Position numbers and translations under genes: made by a program. Shown one piece after another: positions 6,790 to 15,382 of a stretch of 19,981 nucleotides of DNA. The notes under the pieces are model-generated. The model made no database searches and was not told the origin of the DNA. It saw only the letters and a list, made by a program, of their open reading frames with translations. The first letter of the stretch is position 1. Every line of letters begins with the position of its first letter. The DNA comes from Bacteroidales bacterium UBA6346 (GTDB lineage Bacteria; Bacteroidota; Bacteroidia; Bacteroidales; UBA932). The stretch covers positions 1 to 19,981 of the forward strand of contig DJSA01000128.1 of assembly GCA_002438905.1 (NCBI GenBank). Direction: 5' to 3'.

Positions 6790-8445
6790 TTACAACCGCA
6801 GGATGGAGTCGCAGTAGTCGATGACACGGTCGCGATGAGTGATGAAAATCATGGTGCGGTTGGTCATCGTGGCTGTAAGACGCTGAAGGAGAAGGTCTTC
6901 TGTAACGTTGTCGAGAGCCGAGCTGAACTCGTCGAGGAGAAGGATGCTGCCCGGACGCAGAAGGGCCCGAGCAATGGCGATGCGCTGAGCCTGACCCTCG
7001 GAGAGTCCGCCTCCTGCCTCAAAGCACTGAGTATCGAGACCGTCCGGAAGGTCATTCACAAAATCTGCAGCTGCAGTGTGAAGAACTTCGGCCATACGCG
7101 CATCGGAAGCATGAGGATCACCCATCTGGAGATTCTCACGGATTGTGCCGCTGAAGAGAGTATTGCCTTGAGGGACATACACAAGATTGCAGCGGGTGGC
7201 CTCTGAAACCGGTACTTTTTCTGAAGCGGAATAAAGGCTAACGGAGCCTGATGTAGGCGTAAGCAGAGAGAGCATCAGTCGTATGAGCGTGCTTTTACCT
7301 ATCCCAGTAGGTCCGACAATGGCCGTTTTGGAACTGGGTGCAAAATCAAAGGACAAGTCAGAAATGACATCCGATTTCCCATCCGGATAGCGAAAACTCA
7401 AGTGTTCGAGGCTGACTCCGGCAACACCATCAATGAAATGCCTATCTGACAAACTCTCTTGAGGGAGATGCTCTATTTCTATGAGACGATCAATCGATGC
7501 TGTACAATGGAAAAGGGAGGGAAGCCTGTCGCTTGCCTGAACGAGAGGCCTCTGAACCTGCCCGACGAGCTGGAGTATGGCCGTCATAAGACCATAAGTG
7601 ACAACGCCTTCGGCAATTCCGAAAACGCCCCACAGAAACGCCACGGCATAACCTACGGTGAAAGACAGCGCGACAAGAGTGCGCGCAATGACGCTAAACC
7701 TCGCACGGCGCATATTCTTCTCGTAATTGTCCGCTTGGAGTTCTTCAAGGCTGTCGCTGCTCGTCTCGGCATATTCAAGCGTTTGAAGCAGGGCGAGATG
7801 CTGTATTGATTCCTGGATGTGTGACTGTACGTTGGAATCGCTCCTGCGGATATCGAGAGTCAGGTTGCGGACTTTGAACATCACATAACGCCCGCCGAAG
7901 ACGGCTAGCGGAATGACCAGCACAAGTATCCAAGCAAGACGCGCGTCAATCAGCAGCAGATAGACAAACGCAGCAATGAACTGCAGAGCCGCCCAGAAAA
8001 GGTCAGGAACCGATGAACAGAAAGTCGATGCTATCGAGGACACATCCACCTGAAGGCGGTTCAGCATATCGCCGGAATGATATTTCTTTGAAAACTCGTT
8101 TCTGAGATGAAGAAGGTTGTCGAAAAGACGCAGGCGAAGTCCGTTGGACATGCCGACTGTCATCTTCGTGCGGTAATATGACATTACAGAAGTGACCGCC
8201 GGACGCAAGAGGGCGAGAGCCACAAATGCCGCAGCATACACTACGAGACTGACATCGCCGTCATATTCACCCCTAAACTGAAGCGTAGCTACATCTACAA
8301 GTTGTTTACTGAGATAAACATAGGACATTGCAAGCGCGACCATAAGCACCTGGCAGAACAACACCAAAGCATAAGTCCATCCATAGCAAGAGACCTCCCT
8401 TAAAAACCATCTGACGTACTTCATCACGAGCGAGTTTAGAAACAT
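6790..8445 (-). CDS. ABC exporter with fused membrane and ATPase domains
   Basis: This 551-residue type IV (exporter-type) half-transporter would work as a homodimer in the inner membrane. Residues about 20-310 hold six hydrophobic helices, and residues 340-551 hold the nucleotide-binding domain. Motifs are Walker A 'GPTGIGKST' (378-386), Q-loop 'VPQGN' (424-428), signature 'LSEGQ' (481-485), Walker B 'ILLLDE' (501-506) and switch His in 'ITHR' (535-538). The signature is LSEGQ rather than LSGGQ, which is common and compatible with activity. A second ATG eight codons in (8424) is an alternative start. It is the last gene of the probable wza-wzc-phosphatase-aminotransferase operon, 51 bases after the aminotransferase stop. 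The substrate (lipid, glycan intermediate, peptide or drug) cannot be determined. Confidence 0.93.
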   Translation of the reverse strand: MFLNSLVMKYVRWFLREVSCYGWTYALVLFCQVLMVALAMSYVYLSKQLVDVATLQFRGEYDGDVSLVVYAAAFVALALLRPAVTSVMSYYRTKMTVGMSNGLRLRLFDNLLHLRNEFSKKYHSGDMLNRLQVDVSSIASTFCSSVPDLFWAALQFIAAFVYLLLIDARLAWILVLVIPLAVFGGRYVMFKVRNLTLDIRRSDSNVQSHIQESIQHLALLQTLEYAETSSDSLEELQADNYEKNMRRARFSVIARTLVALSFTVGYAVAFLWGVFGIAEGVVTYGLMTAILQLVGQVQRPLVQASDRLPSLFHCTASIDRLIEIEHLPQESLSDRHFIDGVAGVSLEHLSFRYPDGKSDVISDLSFDFAPSSKTAIVGPTGIGKSTLIRLMLSLLTPTSGSVSLYSASEKVPVSEATRCNLVYVPQGNTLFSGTIRENLQMGDPHASDARMAEVLHTAAADFVNDLPDGLDTQCFEAGGGLSEGQAQRIAIARALLRPGSILLLDEFSSALDNVTEDLLLQRLTATMTNRTMIFITHRDRVIDYCDSILRL

Positions 8446-8496
8446 TAAAAGAATAAACTGTTTCAGATTGTCAATTAGGTTATTTTTGAAGGTTTC

Positions 8497-9696
8497 TTAC
8501 TGCTTCCGGCCCGGGTATACCTTCAGAGCCTCAGAAAGCACCTTGAGAGCCATCTTGAGATCTGACTTGCAAATAGTGTAGGATATGCGAACTTCGTCCC
8601 GGCCGCGTTCTTCATCGGAATAGAATCCGGAGGCTGGAGCAAGCATGAGCGTCTGTCCCTCATAGCAAAAATCGCTCAGAAGCCACGCACAGAACCTGTC
8701 ACTGTCGTCAATCGGCAGCCGCGCAACCGTGTAGAATGCCCCCATCGGAATCGGGGAATAGACCCCAGGGATCTTGTTCAGCCCGTCAATCAGGCAGTTA
8801 CGGCGCTCTATGAATTCCTCATAAGTGTGTATGGCATAGTCTCGCGGCGCATCAAGAGAGGCCTCTGCCACAATCTGTCCGAGAAGAGGGGGAGAAAGAC
8901 GGGCCTGACAAAACTTCATCACAGCCTCGTGAACCTTCCTATTCTTTGTAATGAGGGCACCAATTCGTATTCCGCACTCACTGTATCTCTTTGATACAGA
9001 ATCAATAAGTACAACATTATCTTCTATACCCTCAAGATGAAAGGCCGATATATAGGGAGATCCGGTATAGATGAATTCCCTGTAGACCTCATCGGAGAAG
9101 AGGAAAAGATTATATTTCTTCACCAAATCGCGAATCAGGTTCATCTCGCTGCGGGTGTACAGATAACCGCTCGGATTGTTCGGGTTGCAGATGAGTATGC
9201 CTTTGGTGTGAGGAGTGATAAGCTTCTCTATCTCATTGATGTGAGGCAGCGCAAAGCCTTCCTCTATCGTGGAGACGATTGGACGTATTTTAGCTCCGGC
9301 AGAAATGGCGAATGCCATATAGTTCGCGTATGCGGGTTCCGGAACAATGATTTCATCACCGGGGTTCAGACACGCCAGAAACGCGAAGAGAACGGCCTCG
9401 CTGCCTCCTGTCGTGATGATTATGTCATCGGCAGAGACCTTTATCTGATACTGGTCATAGTAGCCGACGAGCTTCTCCCGAAACGAGCGGAACCCGTCAC
9501 TCGGACTGTACTCAAGAACTTTTCTGTCTATGTGCCTGAGTGCGTCAAGACCAACCTCCGGAGTTTCGATATCCGGCTGTCCTATATTCAGTTTGTAGAT
9601 CTTGACTCCCCTATTCATCGCGGCCTCCGCAAGCGGGAAAAGTTTCCTAATCGGTGATGAGGGCATAAGCTCCGCCCTTTCTGAAATCTCCGGCAT
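8497..9696 (-). CDS. Class I/II PLP-dependent aminotransferase
   Basis: This 399-residue cytoplasmic enzyme is a fold-type I aminotransferase of the aspartate aminotransferase-like group (COG0436 style). It shows 'NIGQPDIETP' (37-46), 'ITTGGSEAV' (94-102), 'CNPNNPSG' (170-177) with the cofactor-binding Asn, 'SDEVY' (201-205), and the PLP Schiff-base lysine K236 in 'DSVSKRYSECGIRIG' (232-246). The carboxylate-binding arginine is likely R370 in 'RISY' (370-373). The 'S-x-S-K-R-Y' block resembles many Bacteroidetes homologues annotated as generic aminotransferases. It lies 31 bases after the phosphatase stop, with no promoter seen between them. A role in glycan-precursor synthesis is possible but unsupported; these enzymes more often act on aspartate, aromatic or other amino acids. 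The substrate is not assigned. Confidence 0.92.
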   Translation of the reverse strand: MPEISERAELMPSSPIRKLFPLAEAAMNRGVKIYKLNIGQPDIETPEVGLDALRHIDRKVLEYSPSDGFRSFREKLVGYYDQYQIKVSADDIIITTGGSEAVLFAFLACLNPGDEIIVPEPAYANYMAFAISAGAKIRPIVSTIEEGFALPHINEIEKLITPHTKGILICNPNNPSGYLYTRSEMNLIRDLVKKYNLFLFSDEVYREFIYTGSPYISAFHLEGIEDNVVLIDSVSKRYSECGIRIGALITKNRKVHEAVMKFCQARLSPPLLGQIVAEASLDAPRDYAIHTYEEFIERRNCLIDGLNKIPGVYSPIPMGAFYTVARLPIDDSDRFCAWLLSDFCYEGQTLMLAPASGFYSDEERGRDEVRISYTICKSDLKMALKVLSEALKVYPGRKQ

Positions 9697-9727
9697 ATCC
9701 AGACTGGCTATTTAGTTGAACTTTCCC

Positions 9728-10441
9728 TCATTTCATCGAAACGAGAGTCTCTATCTTTTTCAATATAGACGACGTGAGCTCCCGCCGTCCATATTGTTCC
9801 TGAATGGCTTTGATCCTATGGCAATCGGAGCCTATAGCGCAGTACATATCATTCTCCAACAGCCAATTGGCCTTGTTATAAGCCGTATCTCCGTAATAAT
9901 GCACAAGTGACGGCAGGTTAAGCTGAAGCCTCACGCCCTTTGAGACGAGACGGCGGTAGTCATCCCTCTGTAAATAACGATAACGCTCCGGATGTGCAAG
10001 CAACGGAGTGTAGCCGGCCATCATTATTGAAGACAGCATAGAATCCAAATCCAACGGAGGATTGTTGGTCGATGTCTCGACAAGCACTAGGTTGTCTCCA
10101 TGAAGAAGCAAATCCCGTGAATGCAGCCTATCAACGAACAGATTGTCCATCATGTATTCCGCAGCAAGCCTGAGCCTTATCGGACCGGTGTATGCAGACT
10201 GCAGTTCCGCAAAACGTGTCTGAAGCTCTTCGGTCGTGTTCGGAACATCCTCCATTATATGGGGGGTGCACCAGACTTCCTTCACGCCGAGCGACTCCTC
10301 GTATGTAAGTATCTTCAGAGATGTCTCAAGGTGCCCGACACCATCATCCACCCCGAACAATATGTGCGAATGCGCATCAACGGAGCCGGAAAGAACCCCC
10401 GACTCCGCCAATGAATAACGCTTCTTCAGAAAATTGAACAT
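9728..10441 (-). CDS. PHP-type tyrosine-protein phosphatase (CpsB/YwqE/Wzb-like role)
   Basis: This metal-dependent phosphatase probably removes phosphate from the tyrosine-rich tail of the BY-kinase encoded just upstream. Counting from the ATG at 10447, it has 'VDAHSHILFGVDDG' (23-36), 'TPH' (61-63), 'AAEYMMD' (95-101), 'AHPERY' (151-156) and 'GSDCH' (206-210), which supply the usual His/Asp/Glu metal ligands of the PHP fold. Two ATGs exist, at 10447 and 10441. I favour 10441 because AGGGG lies 7 bases before it but only 1 base before the other, and relatives typically begin close to a 'MFNFLKK'-like sequence. The length of about 237 residues is normal. The gene follows the kinase by about 40 bases. 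Kinase and phosphatase are a standard pair in polysaccharide export control. Confidence 0.92.
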   Translation of the reverse strand: MFNFLKKRYSLAESGVLSGSVDAHSHILFGVDDGVGHLETSLKILTYEESLGVKEVWCTPHIMEDVPNTTEELQTRFAELQSAYTGPIRLRLAAEYMMDNLFVDRLHSRDLLLHGDNLVLVETSTNNPPLDLDSMLSSIMMAGYTPLLAHPERYRYLQRDDYRRLVSKGVRLQLNLPSLVHYYGDTAYNKANWLLENDMYCAIGSDCHRIKAIQEQYGRRELTSSILKKIETLVSMK

Positions 10442-10485
10442 GACCATACCCCTAATAACTCTTCAGTCGCCTTGACCCATTGAAG

Positions 10486-12894
10486 TTAATTCTTCTGATC
10501 ATCATCATCGGCATTTCCATAACCATAACCATAACCGTAGCCTATATTCTCGTATGGCCTATAGACCATTGGCACTCCATTGAGTATAAAACACATATGG
10601 GTGTAGCGGTTGTTCACGTAGAGTTCGTTGACCTTAGGGATAAGCCTCTTGTCAAAAAGTCCGGAGCGGGCAACGAAGAGAGTCATATCGACATACGGCG
10701 TCACAATTGAGGCATCAGCGATAATCTCAATCGGAGGACAGTCGAGGAATATGTAGTCATATTTTTTCTTCAGTTCATCTATCAAGGTGGCGAACCTGTC
10801 AGAGAGTAGAAGCTCGGTCGGATTCGGAGGAAGGACGCCCACCGGAATGCAGTCGAGATTCTTTGACACATTGACAATCAGAGAACCGAGGTCATTGACA
10901 TCGCCGTTGAGATAGGACGAGACTCCGAGAGACGCAGATACTCCCAGCGTCTTTCCCATCGTAGCCTTGCGCAAGTCAAGATCCACAATCACGACACGCG
11001 CCGGCTTGATTGCCATGACGGCAGCGATGTTAGCACCATTGAATGTTTTTCCGGCCCCGGGATTGAAAGAGGTAAGCATAATGACATGCGGACCCTTCTT
11101 TCCGAGCATGAGGTCGAGATTGGTTCTGAGCACTCGATAGGCTTCGTTCATCATGTCTCTCTTTCCGGCCTTTACCATTATCTTGCAATTGTCGGGGTTG
11201 TAGGATTTTTTCCTAAATCCGAAAGAGAATAATCCTGTCTTGAAAACAGAGAGAGGAATCTCGGCTATGAAAGGAACCTTGAGGGAGAGAAGATCCTGCT
11301 TGGATGTCACCGTAGTATCGAGCATAGCGCGGAGGAAGAACCAAGCGAATGGTATCGCACAGCCAAAGATGACGGCCAGAAGGAGAATCATTGCAGCCTT
11401 GGGCGCAACCGGTTTGGGCAAACCATTCGGGCGCATAATAATGCGGGTATTGCCGACATTGACAAGAGCCGTAATCTCGTTTTCCTCGCGTTTCTGAAGA
11501 AGGAAGATGTAGAGAGATTCCTTGATCTTCTGCTGACGTTGCATGGCGAGGAGTTCATATTCCTGGCCCGAACTTGACGATATACGCTTGAGAATCTGAT
11601 CTTCCTGCTGCCGCAGCCCGTCGGACTGAAGGCTGAGCGTGGCGACGAGATTGTCGATTGAACGAAGTATAGCGCTGCGCATAGAGGCGATGGAGGCATT
11701 CAGGTCTGCGACCATCGGATTCTCGCTTCCGGCAGACTTGTAGCGGTCGCGCTGCAGTATGAGCTTGTTGTATTCTCCTATCTGGGTCTCTACACTGACG
11801 CTTGCTAATCCGGAATTGGACGGAATCAGGCTCATAGCGTGGGCCGGGTCGTTCAGATAATCCTTGATGAATTTGGCAATGGACAGCTGGTTGTTGACCT
11901 CGAAAAGTTTCTCCGCATAAGTGGACGACTCTTCAAGATACTGCTGGGCGACGGCCTTCATGTCAGTGAGATTGTTGGTGGCCTTGTAAGATTTGAGGTC
12001 GCCCTCGATGCCGCCCAGTTCTTGTTCGATAATCCCGAGCCTTTCGGTAATGAATGAACTCGTGTTACGAGCCGCGCGGTTCTTGTCGTAGAGCCAGACT
12101 TCATTGTAGATATCTATGAGGCTGCTGAGTATGTTCTCGGCACGTGCAGGAAAGTTGTCCTTGTAATTGAGCACCAGAACTGTTGATTGTTTGCTGGAAA
12201 GGTTTGCCGTGAGATTCCGGCAGCAGATCTTCGCACGGGTCATCGGATTGGCCCAGAAGATCCGGATATCTTTGTCCCATTTCTCGAAGTTTATGGACGG
12301 ATGCAGAATGAGCGAACCTGCCGGAGTGATGACACTCTCGCCCACCTTGCCTTCGACGCTGCCCTTAACCTTATCCTTTCCAATGCGAAACTTGCTGAGA
12401 ATGAAAGTGCTGTCAGCCTTTTTCCGCACGGTGAAGGAAAAGCCTTTCGTCGGGTTGCTTCCATCAAGTTCCAACTCCAGCGGCGCGTTCCTATAGAGTT
12501 CCACATTTCTCAAAAACTGCTTCTCTACATAGACAGTCTGCAGTTTGTTCCGTTCCACGACGGTCATCATGAGGTCGGGCGAAGTGAATACCTCCATCTC
12601 ATTCTCAACAACCACGTTGTTGCGAAGTCTCATCCCACTTATTGGCATGGAGGCCGAGAGATTGCGCACAGCGGCATCCTGCGCGCTTTCATCAATTATG
12701 AGCTTAGCGCTCCTATTGTATGTCGGAGGTGTCCGATAGAGATAGACGGCGGCAACCAAGACGCAGAGGACTATACCAATGACATACCACCACTTGTTCG
12801 GCCACACGAGATTCCAGATGTCAAGCAGCGAAAACGAGTTCTGACTCCCGTCAAGACCGTTCTGCTGAGACTGGCTGTTGAGTTCTTCCATCAT
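10486..12894 (-). CDS. wzc: Wzc-type polysaccharide co-polymerase and BY-kinase
   Basis: This 802-residue inner-membrane protein sets chain length and couples export to tyrosine autophosphorylation. It has a Wzz-type first helix (about 36-53), a large periplasmic region (54-500) with coiled-coil stretches (about 280-470), a second helix (500-522) after the 'LPKPVAPK' segment (492-499), and a cytoplasmic BY-kinase domain. Kinase motifs are Walker A 'NPGAGKT' (611-617), Walker A' 'VIVDLDLRKATM' (635-646) and Walker B 'YIFLDCPP' (714-721). The tail has tyrosines at 778, 781, 786, 788, 790 and 792 in a Gly-Tyr repeat, the likely phosphorylation cluster, then an acidic 'NADDDDQKN' end. The start has two adjacent ATGs. 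It is 37 bases downstream of the wza-like gene and 44 bases upstream of the phosphatase gene (ATG 10441). The symbol denotes the type; capsule or exopolysaccharide specificity is unknown. Confidence 0.93.
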   Translation of the reverse strand: MMEELNSQSQQNGLDGSQNSFSLLDIWNLVWPNKWWYVIGIVLCVLVAAVYLYRTPPTYNRSAKLIIDESAQDAAVRNLSASMPISGMRLRNNVVVENEMEVFTSPDLMMTVVERNKLQTVYVEKQFLRNVELYRNAPLELELDGSNPTKGFSFTVRKKADSTFILSKFRIGKDKVKGSVEGKVGESVITPAGSLILHPSINFEKWDKDIRIFWANPMTRAKICCRNLTANLSSKQSTVLVLNYKDNFPARAENILSSLIDIYNEVWLYDKNRAARNTSSFITERLGIIEQELGGIEGDLKSYKATNNLTDMKAVAQQYLEESSTYAEKLFEVNNQLSIAKFIKDYLNDPAHAMSLIPSNSGLASVSVETQIGEYNKLILQRDRYKSAGSENPMVADLNASIASMRSAILRSIDNLVATLSLQSDGLRQQEDQILKRISSSSGQEYELLAMQRQQKIKESLYIFLLQKREENEITALVNVGNTRIIMRPNGLPKPVAPKAAMILLLAVIFGCAIPFAWFFLRAMLDTTVTSKQDLLSLKVPFIAEIPLSVFKTGLFSFGFRKKSYNPDNCKIMVKAGKRDMMNEAYRVLRTNLDLMLGKKGPHVIMLTSFNPGAGKTFNGANIAAVMAIKPARVVIVDLDLRKATMGKTLGVSASLGVSSYLNGDVNDLGSLIVNVSKNLDCIPVGVLPPNPTELLLSDRFATLIDELKKKYDYIFLDCPPIEIIADASIVTPYVDMTLFVARSGLFDKRLIPKVNELYVNNRYTHMCFILNGVPMVYRPYENIGYGYGYGYGNADDDDQKN
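10517..10540 (-). repeat. Hexanucleotide tandem repeat encoding the Gly-Tyr tail
   Basis: On the plus strand CCATAA occurs three times in tandem (10517-10534), followed by a one-step variant, CCGTAG (10535-10540). On the coding strand each unit is a Gly-Tyr codon pair of the kinase tail. Units are in frame, so gain or loss of one would add or remove one tyrosine without shifting the frame. Confidence 0.8.
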
Positions 12895-12931
12895 TTAAAA
12901 GTATTGAGTGTTAGATTATTCTGCTTATTGC

Positions 12932-13756
12932 TTATCTGAGGACAGTCATCACAAGTGTCGCAAGAGACACGAGAAGCGAGCCTGATGATATGGCTATACT
13001 CGTGATTCTCAAACCCTTGTCGTCCATTGTGGACTGACGCTGCTTTACCTTTGACGGCTCGACATACACAATGTCATTCTGCTGGAGATAATATGCAGGG
13101 CTATTGAACAAGTCCGTGCTCGTAAGATCAACTTCGTATATGACCCTCTTACCATTCTGCTCCCTGATAACAGAGACATTCTCACGTTTTCCGAATATAG
13201 TGAGATCCCGTGCAAGACTGATAGCCTGAAGAATTGTAACCTTGTCACCTTCAATTGTATATGTCCCCGGAGATGTTACCTCGCCAAGTACCGAGACCTT
13301 GAAATTCGTAAATTCCACGGTAACTACAGCATCGTCAAGATACTTTCTGTCAAGCAGCTCCTTCTTTATCGTGTCGGCACACTCCCACCTTGTCTTGCCG
13401 GCTACCTTAATCTTGCCGAGCACAGGGAAATCGATAAAACCATCGTTATCAACAGAATAGCACATGATCCTCTGTGAACCGCCACTAGAGACCATCTCGG
13501 AACCTGCGCTGTAGGTAACTATCGGAAGGTTGAACATTGGAGCAAGTTCCGGAGTTCTGGAACTGACCACAATGGAAAGCATATCCTTTGGCTGGATGAC
13601 GATTCCAGCATGCTTGTCTATGGATTCAGGATTGTTGATGACCTTGTCCTGAAAATACGGGATGTTCTTGTAGGAGCCGCAAGAAACGGCGAGAAGGGAA
13701 AGTCCAAGAAGCAGCGTCAACGGGACTGCCCTAAGTGAAAAGTTCTTCAGATTCAT
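12932..13756 (-). CDS. wza: Polysaccharide export outer-membrane lipoprotein (Wza/OPX type, SLBB)
   Basis: This 274-residue lipoprotein is the outer-membrane partner of the Wzc-type protein in polysaccharide export. It has a signal peptide with a lipobox 'LAVSC' (22-26), so C26 is the likely lipidated residue. A polysaccharide-export (Poly_export) domain follows, with 'IQPKDMLSIVV' (54-64) and 'GFIDFPVLGKIKVAGKT' (106-122). An SLBB domain spans about 150-235, with 'VSVLGEVTSPGTYTI' (154-168) and 'LQQNDIVYVEP' (224-234). A hydrophobic C-terminal helix (about 250-272) is typical of Bacteroidetes members, which are shorter than E. coli Wza. It heads the export operon behind a consensus promoter. 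The symbol denotes the type rather than a proven capsule function. Confidence 0.92.
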   Translation of the reverse strand: MNLKNFSLRAVPLTLLLGLSLLAVSCGSYKNIPYFQDKVINNPESIDKHAGIVIQPKDMLSIVVSSRTPELAPMFNLPIVTYSAGSEMVSSGGSQRIMCYSVDNDGFIDFPVLGKIKVAGKTRWECADTIKKELLDRKYLDDAVVTVEFTNFKVSVLGEVTSPGTYTIEGDKVTILQAISLARDLTIFGKRENVSVIREQNGKRVIYEVDLTSTDLFNSPAYYLQQNDIVYVEPSKVKQRQSTMDDKGLRITSIAISSGSLLVSLATLVMTVLR

Positions 13757-13781
13757 TAAATCGGTTATATTATTTGTTTAA

Positions 13782-13799
13782 ATACTGCCAATACTGCCA
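13782..13799 (-). repeat. Tandem 9-base duplication in the export operon leader
   Basis: ATACTGCCA is present twice head to tail (13782-13790 and 13791-13799) within the presumed untranslated leader of the wza-like gene. It is short and may be chance. Confidence 0.45.
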
Positions 13800-13809
13800 G
13801 CACGGGGCA

Positions 13810-13826
13810 TCCTCAACGCCTGAGGA
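13810..13826 (-). promoter_or_regulatory. Small leader hairpin of the export operon
   Basis: TCCTCA (13810-13815) and TGAGGA (13821-13826) form a 6-base stem with a 5-base loop, just downstream of the predicted transcription start. It has no T-run, so it is unlikely to terminate the nhaC message. A role in messenger stability is possible. Confidence 0.35.
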
Positions 13827-13839
13827 GACGAACAGCGCG

Positions 13840-13870
13840 CAAAGTTAGTGATTAAAAATATACGATGCAA
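13840..13870 (-). promoter_or_regulatory. Consensus Bacteroidetes-type promoter of the polysaccharide export operon
   Basis: Read on the minus strand, TAACTTTG (13847-13840) fits the -7 consensus TAnnTTTG exactly. TTGC (13870-13867) lies 19 bases upstream as a partial -33 element. It sits directly after the nhaC stop, with a predicted start near 13833 and a leader of about 77 bases to the wza-like ATG. This supports transcription of the export genes independent of nhaC. Confidence 0.6.
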
Positions 13871-15364
13871 TCATTTGCCGTCCTTTATTTCATTCACCTC
13901 GCCTCTTGCCTTCCTATAAATCTTATAGCCCATCGCGGCAATGAAAAGGGACATCAGCGGTGACAGAAGGTTAAAGAAACAATAGGGCAAGTAGTCGAGT
14001 GTGGCGACCTTCAACACAGTGGCCTGAGTCATTCCGCAGGAGTTCCACGGGATTAGGACAGAGCAGACGGTGGCGGAGTCTTCGACTGAACGGCTGAGCA
14101 GGCGAGGTTCGAGCCCTTTTTTCCTGTAGAGGTTCTTGTAGAGGCTGCCGGTGAGAATTATCGAGAGATATTGGTCTCCGGTTATCATGTTGGCGAAGAT
14201 TCCTGTACCGACTGTCGAGGCAACTATGCTGAACGTGCGTCTCATGCCTTTCTGCAGCGCATTGGTGAGGCTCTGGAGCATTCCGCTGCCGACGAGAACA
14301 CCGCCGAAAGCTGCAGCGGAGATGACGAGGAAGAGTGTCGGGAGCATCCCAGTGATGCCGTTAGTGGCGATGAGCCGGTCGAGTTCCGGATTGCCGACGG
14401 ATATTCCGGTGGGGCCGTAAGTCGTGAGCATCAGCCCCTTGAATCCGTCCATGAACGAGAGCTGCCGGTAGGCGCCAATAGGCTGCCCTGAGGCTATGTG
14501 CCAGACGATGTGAGGCTGGAATATGAGCGCAGCGACGGCAGCGAGAAGGACTGTGAGAAATAGGGTTAGAATTGCCGGCATTTTCTTGATTATCAATACC
14601 CCTGTGATTATCGGAACAAGGAGGAGCCAGAGGTTTATGTTGAAGTTGGAGGCGAGGTCTCCGGCAAATTCGGTGATTGTGCTCTGCGATGGTACTTCAT
14701 GCGTAAGGCTTATGGTGAGGAATATCACGAGTGTAATGATGAACGAAGGAATAGTGGTCAGGAGCATGTAGCGTATATGAGTAAAGAGCGGAGTCCCGGC
14801 CGAGGATGACGCGAGGGTGGTGGTGTCGGAGAGCGGGGAAATCTTGTCTCCGAAATATGCACCGGAAATGATTGCACCTGCCGTCCAGCCTGCGGAGTAG
14901 CCCTGCGCCGTGCCTATGCCGATGAGGGCGACGCCTACCGTCGCTATTGTGGTCCAGGAACTTCCGGTCATCACGGATATGAGTGCGCAGATGACGCATG
15001 TTGCGAAGAGGAATATCTTAGGAGTGATGATTTTCATTCCGTAGTATATCATCATGGGAACGATGCCGCTGGCCATCCACGTCCCAGCTACGGCTCCGAT
15101 GAGAAAGAGGATGAGTATGGCGGAACTTACGGAGCGGATGTTGTCCATGATTCCGTTCTCAAAGTCCTCCCACTTCGCCTTGTAGAATATCATGGAAATG
15201 GCGACCACAACGCCTGATGCGAGGATGAGGGAAACCTGGCTGGCTCCGTCAAGGGCGCTGCCTCCGAAGACTTTGATTACGAGCGAAAGGGTTGCGGCAA
15301 GGAAGGCAAATGGTATCAGTGATACCCATACCGCAGGGATTTTGCCGGGATTGACTAACTTCAT
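13871..15364 (-). CDS. nhaC: NhaC-family Na+/H+ antiporter
   Basis: This 497-residue integral inner-membrane protein has about 11-12 hydrophobic helices and should exchange Na+ for protons, supporting pH and sodium homeostasis. The family hallmark is 'SGAYFGDKISPLSDTT' (167-182), with charged residues inside a membrane region. Other supporting stretches are 'VMTGSSWTTIATVGVALIGIG' region (131-151) and 'GIFANMITGDQYLSII' in the C-terminal half. A small fraction of NhaC-like proteins exchange malate/lactate or other substrates, which cannot be excluded. Length is normal. The gene follows lpd by 64 bases containing a perfect palindrome (15383-15397) but no clear promoter or terminator, so it may be read from the upstream glycine-cleavage genes or be separately controlled. 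No functional link with the downstream polysaccharide genes is evident. Confidence 0.92.
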   Translation of the reverse strand: MKLVNPGKIPAVWVSLIPFAFLAATLSLVIKVFGGSALDGASQVSLILASGVVVAISMIFYKAKWEDFENGIMDNIRSVSSAILILFLIGAVAGTWMASGIVPMMIYYGMKIITPKIFLFATCVICALISVMTGSSWTTIATVGVALIGIGTAQGYSAGWTAGAIISGAYFGDKISPLSDTTTLASSSAGTPLFTHIRYMLLTTIPSFIITLVIFLTISLTHEVPSQSTITEFAGDLASNFNINLWLLLVPIITGVLIIKKMPAILTLFLTVLLAAVAALIFQPHIVWHIASGQPIGAYRQLSFMDGFKGLMLTTYGPTGISVGNPELDRLIATNGITGMLPTLFLVISAAAFGGVLVGSGMLQSLTNALQKGMRRTFSIVASTVGTGIFANMITGDQYLSIILTGSLYKNLYRKKGLEPRLLSRSVEDSATVCSVLIPWNSCGMTQATVLKVATLDYLPYCFFNLLSPLMSLFIAAMGYKIYRKARGEVNEIKDGK

Positions 15365-15382
15365 AAGACTTTTTCATTGCGG

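Noticed and set aside
9037..9657. Plus-strand open frame of 206 codons opposite the aminotransferase gene
   Set aside because: The opposite strand encodes a complete PLP enzyme. No promoter or recognisable domain supports the plus-strand frame.
10480..10710. Plus-strand frame with a very hydrophobic Ile/Thr-rich start, resembling a small membrane protein
   Set aside because: The hydrophobic stretch is the antisense reading of the GAT-codon run and Gly-Tyr hexanucleotide repeat at the end of the Wzc-type gene.
12187..12939. Long plus-strand open frame of 250 codons opposite the Wzc-type gene
   Set aside because: It lies antisense to a clearly recognised gene with intact motifs, and its translation resembles no family I recognise. 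It is a shadow of codon bias.
13810..13826. Possible terminator of nhaC
   Set aside because: The stem has only 6 base pairs and no T-run, and it lies downstream of the export operon promoter. A leader hairpin is the better description.
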